NCBI RefSeq assembly: GCF_024105655.1
Contig: NZ_JAAAMH010000001.1
Location: 124,001 to 188,000, forward strand
From: Aliihoeflea sp. 40Bstr573
Lineage (GTDB): Bacteria; Pseudomonadota; Alphaproteobacteria; Rhizobiales; Rhizobiaceae
DNA: 64,000 bases
Direction of reading: 5' to 3'
Under the pieces are notes generated by a model that saw only the letters and a program-made list of their open reading frames with translations, did not search any database and had not been told where the DNA came from. A program made the position numbers and the translations under genes. Below, one piece after another: positions 46,823-55,560 of the stretch; position 1 is the first letter of the stretch; each line of letters opens with the position of its first letter.

Positions 46823-48540
46823 CCGATCGCGACCTCGACGAGTGCAAGCTGGCGCTTTTCCTCGATGTGGCGGATCGCGCCTTGCAGAGCCCTTGGCAGG
46901 TCGTCCGCACTGGTGACCTTCACTGCATAGGCGCGGCTCGCCTCGGCAACCTTGGTGAAATCGGGCGAGGGCTCGAGCGAGGTCAGCGGCATCCGGTTGG
47001 CTTTGGCGGCATAGCCATCGGGATAAAGACCGGTCACCGAATGGCGCACCGCGCCCCATTCGGAATTGTTGAGGATCACGACGAGGATCGGCAGCTCCAG
47101 CGCCTCGGCGATCTGGTGACAGGCGACCGGATTGGAAAAGACGTAGGATCCGTCGCCCATTGTCGCAACGACGAGCTTCGAGCGGTCGGCAAGCTGCATG
47201 CCCATCGCACAGGGAAACGACCACCCGAGCCCGCCCGCATGCGGCTCCTGATGCCAGGAATTGTGCCGGTCGAGCACGATCGGATCGAGCGGACAGCCCA
47301 GTTCGGAAAGCACCGTCGCTTCTTTGCCGGCAATGGCGTCGGATACGCACTTGGAAACGTAGGCCTTCGACATCGGTGCCGATGGCGCGGCGGCCTGCGC
47401 GAGGCGTTCGCGAAGCTGCGGCACGCGTAAGGACAGGAGCGCCTGACGGCTCATTCTCGCGCCGACGTGACGGTTCATCATGGGCCGCATTTCGGCTGCG
47501 AGCGCAAGAATGCCGTCATCGCTCGGGCAGGCGATGGTGACGTCTGATCGGAAATTGCGCACTGGCGTGCGCGCGAAAAGCGGGTCCGGTCCCAAATGGA
47601 TGAATTTGGCATCCGGCGCCGGCTTGTGCATGTCCGGCCACCAGGGCGCGAGCGCATCGAGCACCAGCACGACGTCAGCTTCGCCAAGCCACGGGTCCGG
47701 GTTTGCGCCAACATAGCAGGGATGGTCCGTTGCAATGGCGGTCGCGACTGCCCACCACTGGCACACCGGGATCGACCAATCGGACACGAGTTGCGAAAGC
47801 GCCGCGAACCCGGCTTCGCTGCCAGCTCCCCGCTGGGCGACGATCAGGGGATTGCGCGCTTCGGCCAGCATCTTCGCAGCCTGGCGGATCAGCGTCATGT
47901 CCGGCCCCGCGCGGGTCGGCTGCATCGTGGCGGGCGCGTCAAGCCCGGCGGCGTCGACCTCTTCGCACAAGACTTCGCGCGGCAGGCTCAGATAGACCGG
48001 CCCCTTTGGCGTCGAATTGGCGATCGCGTGCGCTCGGTCGAGAAGGGGGCCGATCTGCTCGGCAAATCGCAGCTCGTAGTCCCACTTGGAAGCTTCCCGG
48101 ACGAGCGCCGTCTGGTCGCGCATCTCCTGCCCCCAGCCGATCGGCACGGTTCGCGCCCCGAAGCGCCCTTCTTCCGTGACGGGCGTGCGTCCCGACATCA
48201 TCAGCACCGGAACCTGGTCGACGGCGGCATTGATCGCGCCAATCGAGCCATTGGCAAGACCGACATTTGTGTGAAGGATCACCGCTTGTGCCTTGCCGGT
48301 CGCGAAATAATAGCCGTGAGCCATGCCCATGGCCGCGTGCTCATGCGGCATGACGATCGCGTGTGGCAGCGGGATGTCCTTCGCGGACGCCTCGGCAAGG
48401 CCCTCGATGATCGGGGGGAAATCGGTGCCCGAATTGCAGAAGACGTAATCGACGCCGAGCGATTTCAGCCGCGTGAAGAGCGCGGCGCCGGCCGTCATCT
48501 TCGCGCTGCCGGCCTTGTCTCCGGCTCGACTCTCCAGCAT
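46819..48540 (-). CDS. Thiamine diphosphate-dependent decarboxylase (benzoylformate decarboxylase/acetolactate synthase family)
   Basis: This 573-residue ThDP enzyme has the N-terminal cofactor-activating Glu E67 in MPHEHAAMGMAHGY. The central domain runs through residues 200-340, and the C-terminal ThDP/Mg motif starts at MGDGSYVFSNPVACHQIAEA and ends with the NN of VVILNNSEWG. A perfect AGGAGGT site six bases before ATG 48540 fixes the start. It converges on the hydroxyacid dehydrogenase gene; together they could turn a mandelate-like acid into an oxo acid and then an aldehyde. An acyloin-synthase function is an alternative. Its promoter has the same palindrome as the TRAP operon. Confidence 0.85.
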   Translation of the reverse strand: MLESRAGDKAGSAKMTAGAALFTRLKSLGVDYVFCNSGTDFPPIIEGLAEASAKDIPLPHAIVMPHEHAAMGMAHGYYFATGKAQAVILHTNVGLANGSIGAINAAVDQVPVLMMSGRTPVTEEGRFGARTVPIGWGQEMRDQTALVREASKWDYELRFAEQIGPLLDRAHAIANSTPKGPVYLSLPREVLCEEVDAAGLDAPATMQPTRAGPDMTLIRQAAKMLAEARNPLIVAQRGAGSEAGFAALSQLVSDWSIPVCQWWAVATAIATDHPCYVGANPDPWLGEADVVLVLDALAPWWPDMHKPAPDAKFIHLGPDPLFARTPVRNFRSDVTIACPSDDGILALAAEMRPMMNRHVGARMSRQALLSLRVPQLRERLAQAAAPSAPMSKAYVSKCVSDAIAGKEATVLSELGCPLDPIVLDRHNSWHQEPHAGGLGWSFPCAMGMQLADRSKLVVATMGDGSYVFSNPVACHQIAEALELPILVVILNNSEWGAVRHSVTGLYPDGYAAKANRMPLTSLEPSPDFTKVAEASRAYAVKVTSADDLPRALQGAIRHIEEKRQLALVEVAIG

Positions 48541-48572
48541 CGATACCTCCTGTAGTTGAGCGCAAGGGCGGT

Positions 48573-48594
48573 CAAACTAGTTTGGTATCAAACA
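48573..48594 (-). promoter_or_regulatory. Operator for the ThDP decarboxylase gene
   Basis: Three alternating half-sites, CAAAC-TA-GTTTG-GTAT-CAAAC. The right pair (48580-48593) matches the TRAP operator GTTTG-N4-CAAAC, and the left pair is a perfect 12-base palindrome. On the minus strand a TTGCGC lies 17 bases upstream of TTTGAT within the site, so binding would overlap the promoter. Confidence 0.6.
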
Positions 48595-48621
48595 TTCTTT
48601 CGAAACTTCGCGCAACCCGAC

Positions 48622-49128
48622 TCACTCGATCTCGGCGGTGATTCTGCGCAGAAGGTTAAGCAACTCGGCCTTCCGGTCGCCGACGATCCGGTCGAGACGC
48701 TTGTCATGTTCGGCCGCATGGCGCGACAGATCCACCAGGCGCGCGATGCCGGCCGGGGTCGCGAAGAGAGCGTAGCTGCGCCGGTCGCGCGCGATAGGCT
48801 GTTTTTCAACGAGACCTTCGCGGATCATGTCGCGCAGGAGGGGCGTCAGGGTCGACTTGTCGCGACCGGACGCGCGCGAGAGCGTCATCGGCGTGATGCC
48901 GGGATTGTCGTTGATGAGGCTCAACAACGCATACCAGCCCGGACGCAAATCGCTCTGCCCCGTCTGGCGCTGAAATGCGCGGAACGACGCATTCTGGGCA
49001 AGTCGGAGATGAAATCCGATGTAATCGTCAAGGTCGCCGAGCGCGATGTCGCCCACCTGCCTGTTTTCGATTTCGCCCCGAAGTGGTTTTGCGTGGTTCA
49101 TATGGTTTTCCATGAAGACCTTCCCCAT
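48622..49128 (-). CDS. MarR-family regulator, probable repressor of the hydroxyacid regulon
   Basis: This is a 168-residue winged-helix protein. LDDYIGFHLRLAQNASFRAF begins the dimer helix. GWYALLSLINDNPGITPMTL and SRASGRDKSTLTPLLRDMIR form the helix-turn-helix, and ARDRRSYALFATPAGIARL the wing. It lies 81 bases upstream of the ThDP gene on the same strand and is the closest candidate for binding the GTTTG/CAAAC operators. ATG 49128 has GAGGT before it; ATG 49113 has GGAAGG and is an alternative. Confidence 0.88.
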   Translation of the reverse strand: MGKVFMENHMNHAKPLRGEIENRQVGDIALGDLDDYIGFHLRLAQNASFRAFQRQTGQSDLRPGWYALLSLINDNPGITPMTLSRASGRDKSTLTPLLRDMIREGLVEKQPIARDRRSYALFATPAGIARLVDLSRHAAEHDKRLDRIVGDRKAELLNLLRRITAEIE

Positions 49129-49634
49129 GATCTTACCTCTTATACGGTCGCCGGCAAATGTGGATTGCATGCACAACCATAAGAGGTTCTTGTGCGGTTG
49201 TTGCTTCCATGGAGGGTCCACTGGGAGGAGAGCTGACTCCCGAGCCGGGCGCTGCGACCCTCCCGTCTGGACCACGGTCGAAGAAACCGCGCCGAAAGGA
49301 ATGGCTGTCGTTTGGCCCGATCTCTCATCGAACGCCCGGTCATCGAGAACATGGACTGGCGTGACCTTCTGGACCGCTACGCTCGGCTGCGCGCTTGGAC
49401 CTTCGATTACCGGTGCTTCGGATGTGAAGGGGACTTCGGGAAAGAGTTGTTCGCTCGAGCAGACTTCGCCGTTATGGCGGCCTGCGACCCTTCGTTGCGA
49501 ACGAGATGCACTCTTGATGAGTGATTACGACCAGTCTTGTGATGTCACTGCAATCCAGTCGGATCGACGCCTCGCGGAGCCTGAGGCAGGTCTCACCTGG
49601 GCGCCCTCTCAACTGCAAGTCGAGCGTCGTAGCG
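49129..49634. other. Gene-poor region between MarR gene and integrase remnant
   Basis: No gene could be supported. The MarR promoter must lie at the left end, where ACCTCTTAT (49135-49143) and ATAAGAGGT (49179-49187) form a 9-base inverted repeat covering the MarR ribosome-binding site. All six frames are broken or have atypical composition. With the remnant next to it, this looks like decayed mobile-element DNA. Confidence 0.5.
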
Positions 49635-49820
49635 CTACCGCCCGCCATTCTTCTCGCGCGTCTTCGTCCATGCGCGAGCCGGCGGCTCGCTGTTAGAGGT
49701 ACATGACTCGCGACGAGCGATCCGACCATCGCGTTTCACGACGATCTGCGCTAAGTAGGCCGCCGATCCGTCCTTGAGGGCGGGGTACGATGGTTCTCGT
49801 CGGTACAACATGCTCGTCAT
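49635..49820 (-). pseudogene. N-terminal remnant of a tyrosine integrase
   Basis: A minus-strand open stretch of about 61 codons reading YPALKDGSAAYLAQIVVKRD, then GRIARRESCTSNSEPPARAW and TKTREKNGG. This looks like the N-terminal arm of phage-type integrases (short beta-strands with K-DG--Y-AQ-V--DG followed by an A-AW---RE helix). It stops before any core-binding or catalytic domain, and none was found downstream. It is divergent from and 68 bases away from dusA, a known integration target. Confidence 0.5.
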
Positions 49821-49887
49821 CGGTACGACAATTGTTGTGCTCTCGCCAGAACCGTCAATGACGCGCACGAACGAGCAGCAAACAGGC

Positions 49888-50922
49888 ATGAGCACGAAAG
49901 ACGCAAACCTGCATGAAGGCGGCACTCCCGCGCTTTACCGCCGTCCGGTTTTTGCTATAGCCCCGATGATGGACTGGACGGATCGCCACTGCCGGTACTT
50001 CCACCGGCAGATGACGCGCCATGCGCTGCTCTATACGGAAATGGTGGTGGCCGATGCCGTTATCCACGGCAATCGCGACCGCTTGCTCGGATTTGCGCCT
50101 GATGAGCATCCCGTTGCGCTGCAACTCGGCGGCAGCGATCCGGTGAAGCTGGCCACGGCGGCGGAGATCGCGGCTGAATGGGGCTATGACGAAATCAATC
50201 TGAATGTCGGCTGCCCGTCCGACCGCGTGCAAAGCGGCACCTTCGGCGCCTGTTTGATGCGCACGCCGGACCTTGTGGCCGAATGTGTTTCGGCGATGAA
50301 GGCGCGTGTGTCCGTGCCTATCACCGTCAAGTGCCGGATCGGCGTCGACGAGCAGGACCCGCAGATTGCGCTCGACGAGATCGCCGACAAGGTGATCGCC
50401 GCAGGCGCCGATGCGCTATGGGTCCATGCGCGCAAGGCTTGGCTGCAGGGGCTTAGTCCGAAGGAGAACCGTGACATCCCGCCGCTCGACTATGGTCGCG
50501 TCTACAGTCTGAAGGCGCGGCTCGGCGCAAACTTCGTCGGCATCAATGGCGGCATCGCCGATCTCGACGAGAGCGTGCGGCATCTGGAAAAGACCGATGG
50601 CGTGATGCTGGGACGTGCCGCCTATCACAATCCCGGTCTGCTGGCCGACGTCGACCGGCGCATCTTCGAGGCCGCCGAGGCCCCGATCGAATGGCCCGAA
50701 CTGATTGACCGCATGGCCGATTACTGCGCGGCGCATATCGCCGGCGGTGGCCGGTTGACCCATGTCACGCGCCACATGGTCGGTCTCTTCCACGGCTTGC
50801 CGGGCGCGCGGCGGTTCCGCCAGATTCTGTCGACTGACGCGACGAAGGCCGGCGCGGGACCCGATGTGCTGCACGCAGCCTTTGGCCAAATTGAGTTGGA
50901 CCAAGCCCGCGACGCCGCCTGA
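49888..50922 (+). CDS. dusA: tRNA-dihydrouridine(20/20a) synthase DusA
   Basis: This 344-residue FMN enzyme reduces uridine in the tRNA D-loop. Diagnostic stretches are FAIAPMMDWTDRHCRYFHRQ, INLNVGCPSDRVQSGTFGAC with the catalytic Cys, ITVKCRIGVDEQDPQIALDE, ALWVHARKAWLQGLSPKENR and GINGGIADLDESVRHLEKTD. The frame stays open upstream to 49774; ATG 49888 is chosen by homologous length, but ATG 49858 is possible and the ribosome-binding site is weak, which fits a 5' end rewritten by an integration event. Confidence 0.92.
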   Translation: MSTKDANLHEGGTPALYRRPVFAIAPMMDWTDRHCRYFHRQMTRHALLYTEMVVADAVIHGNRDRLLGFAPDEHPVALQLGGSDPVKLATAAEIAAEWGYDEINLNVGCPSDRVQSGTFGACLMRTPDLVAECVSAMKARVSVPITVKCRIGVDEQDPQIALDEIADKVIAAGADALWVHARKAWLQGLSPKENRDIPPLDYGRVYSLKARLGANFVGINGGIADLDESVRHLEKTDGVMLGRAAYHNPGLLADVDRRIFEAAEAPIEWPELIDRMADYCAAHIAGGGRLTHVTRHMVGLFHGLPGARRFRQILSTDATKAGAGPDVLHAAFGQIELDQARDAA

Positions 50923-50985
50923 AGCGGTTTACTTTCCCTTCTCGTCACGCTAGCGCACGAGCGCAACAAATTGCGGGGGATGCGC

Positions 50986-51819
50986 ATGTCCGGACTTGAT
51001 CTGCCGTGGGGCGAGCTTGCGGTCTTCGCTGCGGCCATCGCCGCCGCAGGCGTCGTCGCAGGGCTGATGGCCGGTATTTTCGGGATCGGCGGTGGCGCGG
51101 TTCTGGTGCCAGTCTTCTACCAGGTCTTCGGCCTTCTCGGCGTTGATGAAGTCGTACGCATGCATCTGGCGGTCGGCTCGTCGCTGGCGATCATCATTCC
51201 GACGTCGATCCGCTCCTTTACGGGGCACAAGGCACGCGGGGCGGTCGACATGGATCTTCTGAAGAGTTTCCTCATTCCGGTTCCGATCGGCGTTGTGCTG
51301 GCGTCCATCACCGCCGCCTATATCTCGAGCGAAGGCCTCCGCATCGTCTTTGCCGTGCTCATGCTGCTCGTCGCGGTGAGGCTTCTGTTCAACCGCGAGT
51401 CTTGGAAGATCAAAGGTGACCTGCCGGGCGCGGGGGGGCGCACGTTGGCGGGCGTGATCATTGGCTATTTCTCGACGCTGATGGGCATTGGCGGCGGGGT
51501 GATGAACAACACGTTCATGACCATTTACGGCCGGCCGATGCATCAGGCAGTGGCGACGTCGTCGGGCGTCGGCGTCCTGATCGCAATTCCCGGCACGATC
51601 GGCTACATCTGGGCAGGCTGGAACCACCCCGACCTGCCGATCCTGTCGACCGGCTTCATCAACTGGATCGCGGTGGCGCTTATCATCCCGATCGCGCTGA
51701 TCGTCACGCCCTATGGTGTCCGGATCGCGCATGCGTTGAAAAAGCGCCAGCTCGAAGTCGCCTTCGGCCTGTTCTGCATCTTCATTTCCGCTCGCTTCTT
51801 CTGGAGCTTGATTGCCTGA
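50986..51819 (+). CDS. TSUP-family (TauE/SafE) membrane transporter
   Basis: This 277-residue membrane protein has about eight helices and two half-repeats with the TSUP signatures GLMAGIFGIGGGAVLVPVFY and LMGIGGGVMNNTFMTIYGRP. The family exports or imports sulfite, sulfoacetate or other organosulfur anions; the substrate here is unknown. ATG 50986 has a GGGG site; TTG 50971 and ATG 50980 are alternatives. No sulfur genes are nearby. It ends three bases before the convergent protease gene. Confidence 0.88.
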   Translation: MSGLDLPWGELAVFAAAIAAAGVVAGLMAGIFGIGGGAVLVPVFYQVFGLLGVDEVVRMHLAVGSSLAIIIPTSIRSFTGHKARGAVDMDLLKSFLIPVPIGVVLASITAAYISSEGLRIVFAVLMLLVAVRLLFNRESWKIKGDLPGAGGRTLAGVIIGYFSTLMGIGGGVMNNTFMTIYGRPMHQAVATSSGVGVLIAIPGTIGYIWAGWNHPDLPILSTGFINWIAVALIIPIALIVTPYGVRIAHALKKRQLEVAFGLFCIFISARFFWSLIA

Positions 51820-51822
51820 CGT

Positions 51823-52527
51823 TCAGTCGCGCAGGATGAGGCGCTCGCCGCGCATGTCGAAACCGGACAGCGAGCCGATGAAATTCATGCCGAGAAGCGT
51901 GCGGTCGAGCTGACCCTCCGCTGCGACGAGCGCCGGCAGGCGAGTCCGCGAAATCCCGCCGATCCGGATTTCATCTATGACGATCCGCGCGGCCTGCGTC
52001 GGTCCGTTCGCGGTCATGATCGGGACGGTGTAGCTCAGATTCTCTGGCTCGAAGCCCACGCGGCGGGCGTCAGCAGAACTGAGGACCGTCGTGGTCGCGC
52101 CGGTATCGACCATGCTGTTGACGGTCGTTCCGTTGATCGATGCGCGGATCTCGAAGTGACCGTTCGCCATCCGGTCGATCATGACCGCAGCGCGGCCATC
52201 CTCCCCGATCATGGCGAGCGGGCTGCCGGGAATGAGCCCGGCCGTCAGGCGGCTGCCGACATCCTGCAACTCGTAGCGGTACTGATAGCCGACCATCAGT
52301 GCCATGATGATGACCAGCCAGATGGCGAGCGTACGCGCCATCGGGCCGAAGCGCTGTCCGGAGCCCAGGATGCCAACGGCGATGACCGCGCCGAGGAGGC
52401 CGAGATAGAGAGTCTGCGCGAAGCTGGCGCTGTCGAGACCGAAAATCGTACCGCTGTCGCCCGTCGCGACCAGTGCAACGAGGCCGAGGGCCATGACGGC
52501 GATGACGATCCAGAAGAGGCGGCCCAT
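51823..52527 (-). CDS. Retropepsin-like aspartic protease (TIGR02281 family)
   Basis: This 234-residue protein has three N-terminal hydrophobic helices (FWIVIAVMALGLVALVATGD and two more up to about residue 85) and a periplasmic aspartic-protease domain with the active-site loop SMVDTGATTTVLSSADA. The remainder (TQAARIVIDEIRIGGISRTR, GMNFIGSLSGFDMRGERLIL) has the retropepsin fold of clan AA. The natural substrate is unknown. It follows the DUF1289 gene by three bases, so the two are cotranscribed. Confidence 0.9.
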   Translation of the reverse strand: MGRLFWIVIAVMALGLVALVATGDSGTIFGLDSASFAQTLYLGLLGAVIAVGILGSGQRFGPMARTLAIWLVIIMALMVGYQYRYELQDVGSRLTAGLIPGSPLAMIGEDGRAAVMIDRMANGHFEIRASINGTTVNSMVDTGATTTVLSSADARRVGFEPENLSYTVPIMTANGPTQAARIVIDEIRIGGISRTRLPALVAAEGQLDRTLLGMNFIGSLSGFDMRGERLILRD

Positions 52528-52530
52528 CGC

Positions 52531-52767
52531 TCAGTCCTGCGTCAGGTCGCGCTCGCGCGCCATACGCGCGCGGCGCGTTTCACGGCGAGGGCGGCGCTCC
52601 ATGGTGGCAAGGCGCGTGGGCAGCTCGGCCATCATTTCGCGGCGCGCCTGGGGCGTCATCGTCGTCCACGCGCCGATCTCCTCACGCGTGCGCCCGCAGC
52701 CGAAGCAGAAGCCGGTCGCCATGTCGATCGAGCAGACGAGAATGCAAGGCGATTCGATCGGCGTCAT
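52531..52767 (-). CDS. DUF1289 small Cys-rich protein
   Basis: This 78-residue protein has the DUF1289 motif: SPCILVCSIDMATGFCFGCG with four Cys (CX3C, then CX2C), probably binding zinc or Fe-S. A helical segment WTTMTPQARREMMAELPTRL and a basic C-terminus follow. ATG 52767 is preferred because AGGAA precedes it; ATG 52788 would add seven residues. Function unknown. First gene of a two-gene transcript with the aspartic protease, divergent from cobT across 143 bases. Confidence 0.85.
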   Translation of the reverse strand: MTPIESPCILVCSIDMATGFCFGCGRTREEIGAWTTMTPQARREMMAELPTRLATMERRPRRETRRARMARERDLTQD

Positions 52768-52910
52768 TGAGTGTTCCTGGACATGCATGACAGATGGTCC
52801 AAATGAAGCGGCCTTGCAAGACGAGGGCTTGGAGGTTCGGTGTGGGCATCCGCCATTGTGATACCGACGCGACTTGGGTATGCGCTATCGCAGATTCTGA
52901 GGAGTATTCG

Positions 52911-53900
52911 ATGACCAGCGGCCTGCCATTCGACGACTATCGCGATCTCCTTCGGCGCATGCCCGAGGCGGACAAGGAAGCGCGGCGCGAGGCCGAGGCT
53001 CGCCTGCGGCTGCTCGAGGCGCAGGGCGTGCCGCTCGGGCGATTGGGCGAACTCGCCGTCTGGCTGGCCGGCTGGCAAAGCCGCGCCCAGCCGCAGATCA
53101 CGCGGCCGATGGTGACGCTTTTTGCAGGCACGCATGGCATCGCCAGGCATGGCATCAGCAGCCGGCAGGCCAATGAGACACAGGCAATGGTCGAGTTCTG
53201 CGCGGCGGGAGGAGCGGCGATCAACCAGATCTGCGCGGCGAACGATTTCGGACTGAAGGTCTTCGATCTCGCCCTCCACCTGCCAGTCGACGACATTTCG
53301 GAAGGCCCTGCCTTCGACGAGCGCGGCTGCGCGGTGACCATGGCCTTCGGCATGGAAGCGATAGCAGGAGGGGCGGATCTGATCTGCATCGGGAGCCTTG
53401 GGGTCGGCGGCGAAACGGTCGCCGCCGCGCTCCTGATGGCGCTGCACGGACGGGCCGCGCTCGACTGGATCGAGCCGATCGGAGATCCGGATCTGACCGA
53501 GCGGCGCATCCGCCTCATCGACAAGGCCGTAGAACTCCATGGCGGACATGTGAAAGACCCTCTGGAAGCGCTGCGCCGACTTGGCGGGCGTGAGATCGCG
53601 GCGATTGCCGGCGCGATCCTCGCAGCGCGCATGGAGCGCGTTCCTGTGGTGCTCGACGGGATCGTGTCGCTCGCCGCGGCGGCCGTCCTCCACGCTGCGC
53701 GGCCGGATGCGATTGACCATTGCCTGCTTGGCCACGCGACGACCAATCGCGGCCAGCGTCATGCGGCGCAGGCGCTCGGCTTGAAACCGATCCTCGATCT
53801 CGAAATGGGCGAGGGCGAAGGGATCGGCGCGGCGATGGGTGCGCTGGTTCTGAAAAATGCAGCCCAGACTTTCGGCTCCATGACCATCCGGCAGAACTGA
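52911..53900 (+). CDS. cobT: Nicotinate-nucleotide--dimethylbenzimidazole phosphoribosyltransferase
   Basis: This 329-residue enzyme activates the lower-ligand base (dimethylbenzimidazole) for cobalamin assembly. The family is shown by FAGTHGIARHGISSRQANET, ICIGSLGVGGETVAAALLMA and the C-terminal LDLEMGEGEGIGAAMGALVL with the catalytic Glu. GAGGAG precedes the ATG. The cobS/cobV gene that often lies beside cobT is not seen here, and no B12 riboswitch was recognised. The product would serve the corrinoid system at the other end of the window. Confidence 0.93.
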   Translation: MTSGLPFDDYRDLLRRMPEADKEARREAEARLRLLEAQGVPLGRLGELAVWLAGWQSRAQPQITRPMVTLFAGTHGIARHGISSRQANETQAMVEFCAAGGAAINQICAANDFGLKVFDLALHLPVDDISEGPAFDERGCAVTMAFGMEAIAGGADLICIGSLGVGGETVAAALLMALHGRAALDWIEPIGDPDLTERRIRLIDKAVELHGGHVKDPLEALRRLGGREIAAIAGAILAARMERVPVVLDGIVSLAAAAVLHAARPDAIDHCLLGHATTNRGQRHAAQALGLKPILDLEMGEGEGIGAAMGALVLKNAAQTFGSMTIRQN

Positions 53901-53902
53901 AC

Positions 53903-55426
53903 TCAGCGCCGTCCGGCCGCTGCCCTCTGCCGGGTCGGCAACGCCGGCAGGGCCTCCATCACGCGCGCAGGCGGCAGGATGGCGATGGCTTCAGTGCCCT
54001 CGCGCAGCTTGGAGCGAAGCTGAAATTCGCCGCCGTGCAGTTCGAGCAGCCCCTGGACGATGGGCAGGCCGAGCCCGGTTCCCTGTTCAGCACTCTTGAT
54101 GGCGATCGAACCCTGGCCGAAGGCCGAGAGCACGACGGGGATTTCCTCGGCCGGAATGCCGGGGCCGTTGTCCTTGACCGAGACGTACTGACCGCCGCCG
54201 GCGGTCCAGCCGACGCGCACGCGCACTTCCGAGCCGTTCGGCGCGAACTTCACGGCATTTGAGATCAGGTTGAGCGTGATCTGGCGCAGCGAGCGCTCGT
54301 CTGCGAAGACACGCGGCAGCGTCGGCTCGAACTGCTGGACGAGGCGGATCGCCTTCTTGTGCGCCTTCAGCTCCATCAGGTGGCAGCACTCTTCGACGAC
54401 GCCGGTCAGCGACAGAGGCTCCTCGTTGAGCTGGTAGCGGCCCGCCTCGATGCGGGAGAGGTCGAGGATCTCGTTGATGAGGTTGAGGAGGTGCTGGCCG
54501 GACGCGTTGATGTCGCGCGAGTAGTCGCGATAGGTCTCGTTGTGCATGGGGCCGAGAACCTCGTTGCCCATGACTTCCGAAAAGCCGAGGATCGCATTGA
54601 GCGGCGTGCGCAGCTCGTGGCTCATCGTCGCCAGAAATCGAGACTTCGCAAGGTTCGCCTCCTCTGCGCGCCGACGCGCCTCGTCCGACATGGACTTCGC
54701 CGTCTCCAGTTCGACGATCAGCCCGTCCTTTTCCGCCTGATAGGACAGGAGCATGACGGCGGAACGGTTCATGTGACCGGCGACAAATGTAAAGAAGCCG
54801 AGCGAGACAGCCAGCAGCGCGACCATGATCGCCTCGACGGGCATTGCCATATCGACAGTCAGATAGGCGAAGACGGCGACCGGCAACGCGAAGGTCAGGA
54901 CCAGCGCCCCGCGCAGCGTGTGCGAGATGAGGGCAGTGGAGGCAATGGCCAGGAGCAGGATGACGGTCTTGAGGACCGTGAACTGGTCGAGCTGGCATTC
55001 AACGCATTCGATCGCCGCAAGATACGCCCAGCCGAGACCGGAGACGAAATGACCGAGCAGAAACGAGCGCTTGACGCCCACTGCGTCGAGTTCATTGATG
55101 TCGGCGCGGTCGACCCGGCGCGCGATCAGCGCGAGACCGAGATAGCAGGCGACCGTGATGATGGCCCATATGACGATCTGCGGGCCGGTGCCTGCAAAGA
55201 CGCCACCGGCCATCACGACAAGCACCATCAGCGGGATCGCAGCCGCCGTATTGATCATCGCGCGTGCGTGAAGTTTCAGAAGGTCGCGCTCGAACACCGG
55301 ATTGCCCTCGCGCTGGGAGAGGCGCTCGCGCGTGCGTCGCACCGCCTTGGCCACATCCGTGTTGCGATGCGCCTTCCTGCGGTCCACGATGTTCTTGTCG
55401 GCAAGTTGCGTGCCTGAAAACGCCAT
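53903..55426 (-). CDS. Membrane-bound sensor histidine kinase (PleC/DivJ/PdhS-type HisKA)
   Basis: This 507-residue kinase has a basic cytoplasmic start and six or so helices between residues 55 and 225 (AAAIPLMVLVVMAGGVFAGT, ALIARRV, ALVLTFALPVAVFAYLTVDM). A coiled linker is followed by the H-box FLATMSHELRTPLNAILGFS at about 265-285. N-, G1- and G2-boxes come after (LNLISNAVKFAPNG, VSVKDNGPGIPAEE, AEQGTGLGLPIVQGLLELHG). The GFSEVMGNEVLGP continuation is typical of alphaproteobacterial PleC/DivJ/PdhS kinases that phosphorylate DivK. No response regulator is adjacent. The input is unknown; the membrane domain has no large periplasmic loop. Confidence 0.9.
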   Translation of the reverse strand: MAFSGTQLADKNIVDRRKAHRNTDVAKAVRRTRERLSQREGNPVFERDLLKLHARAMINTAAAIPLMVLVVMAGGVFAGTGPQIVIWAIITVACYLGLALIARRVDRADINELDAVGVKRSFLLGHFVSGLGWAYLAAIECVECQLDQFTVLKTVILLLAIASTALISHTLRGALVLTFALPVAVFAYLTVDMAMPVEAIMVALLAVSLGFFTFVAGHMNRSAVMLLSYQAEKDGLIVELETAKSMSDEARRRAEEANLAKSRFLATMSHELRTPLNAILGFSEVMGNEVLGPMHNETYRDYSRDINASGQHLLNLINEILDLSRIEAGRYQLNEEPLSLTGVVEECCHLMELKAHKKAIRLVQQFEPTLPRVFADERSLRQITLNLISNAVKFAPNGSEVRVRVGWTAGGGQYVSVKDNGPGIPAEEIPVVLSAFGQGSIAIKSAEQGTGLGLPIVQGLLELHGGEFQLRSKLREGTEAIAILPPARVMEALPALPTRQRAAAGRR

Positions 55427-55560
55427 ACGAAATATCAGTCAATGCGCGCCAATGATCGGCACGAAGTCTAGCCAAAGAAGATTAAGAGACCCTTCGCTTG
55501 CCAGTTCTTCCCTTTCGCAGACCACGGCAGGCCCGGCCACGGCGGGGGGGCAGGGGCGCG

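Noticed and set aside
44441-47350. A minus-strand open stretch of 969 codons antisense to the TRAP permease and hydroxyacid dehydrogenase
   Set aside because: It mirrors the codon bias of well-identified plus-strand genes. Its translation is rich in Arg, His and Asp without domain features, and it crosses into the real ThDP gene.
49312-49524. A plus-strand 70-codon frame, and a short match (ATGGACTGG) to the dusA 5' region that could be an att relic
   Set aside because: The frame has no ribosome-binding site or family. A nine-base match is too short to call an attachment site.
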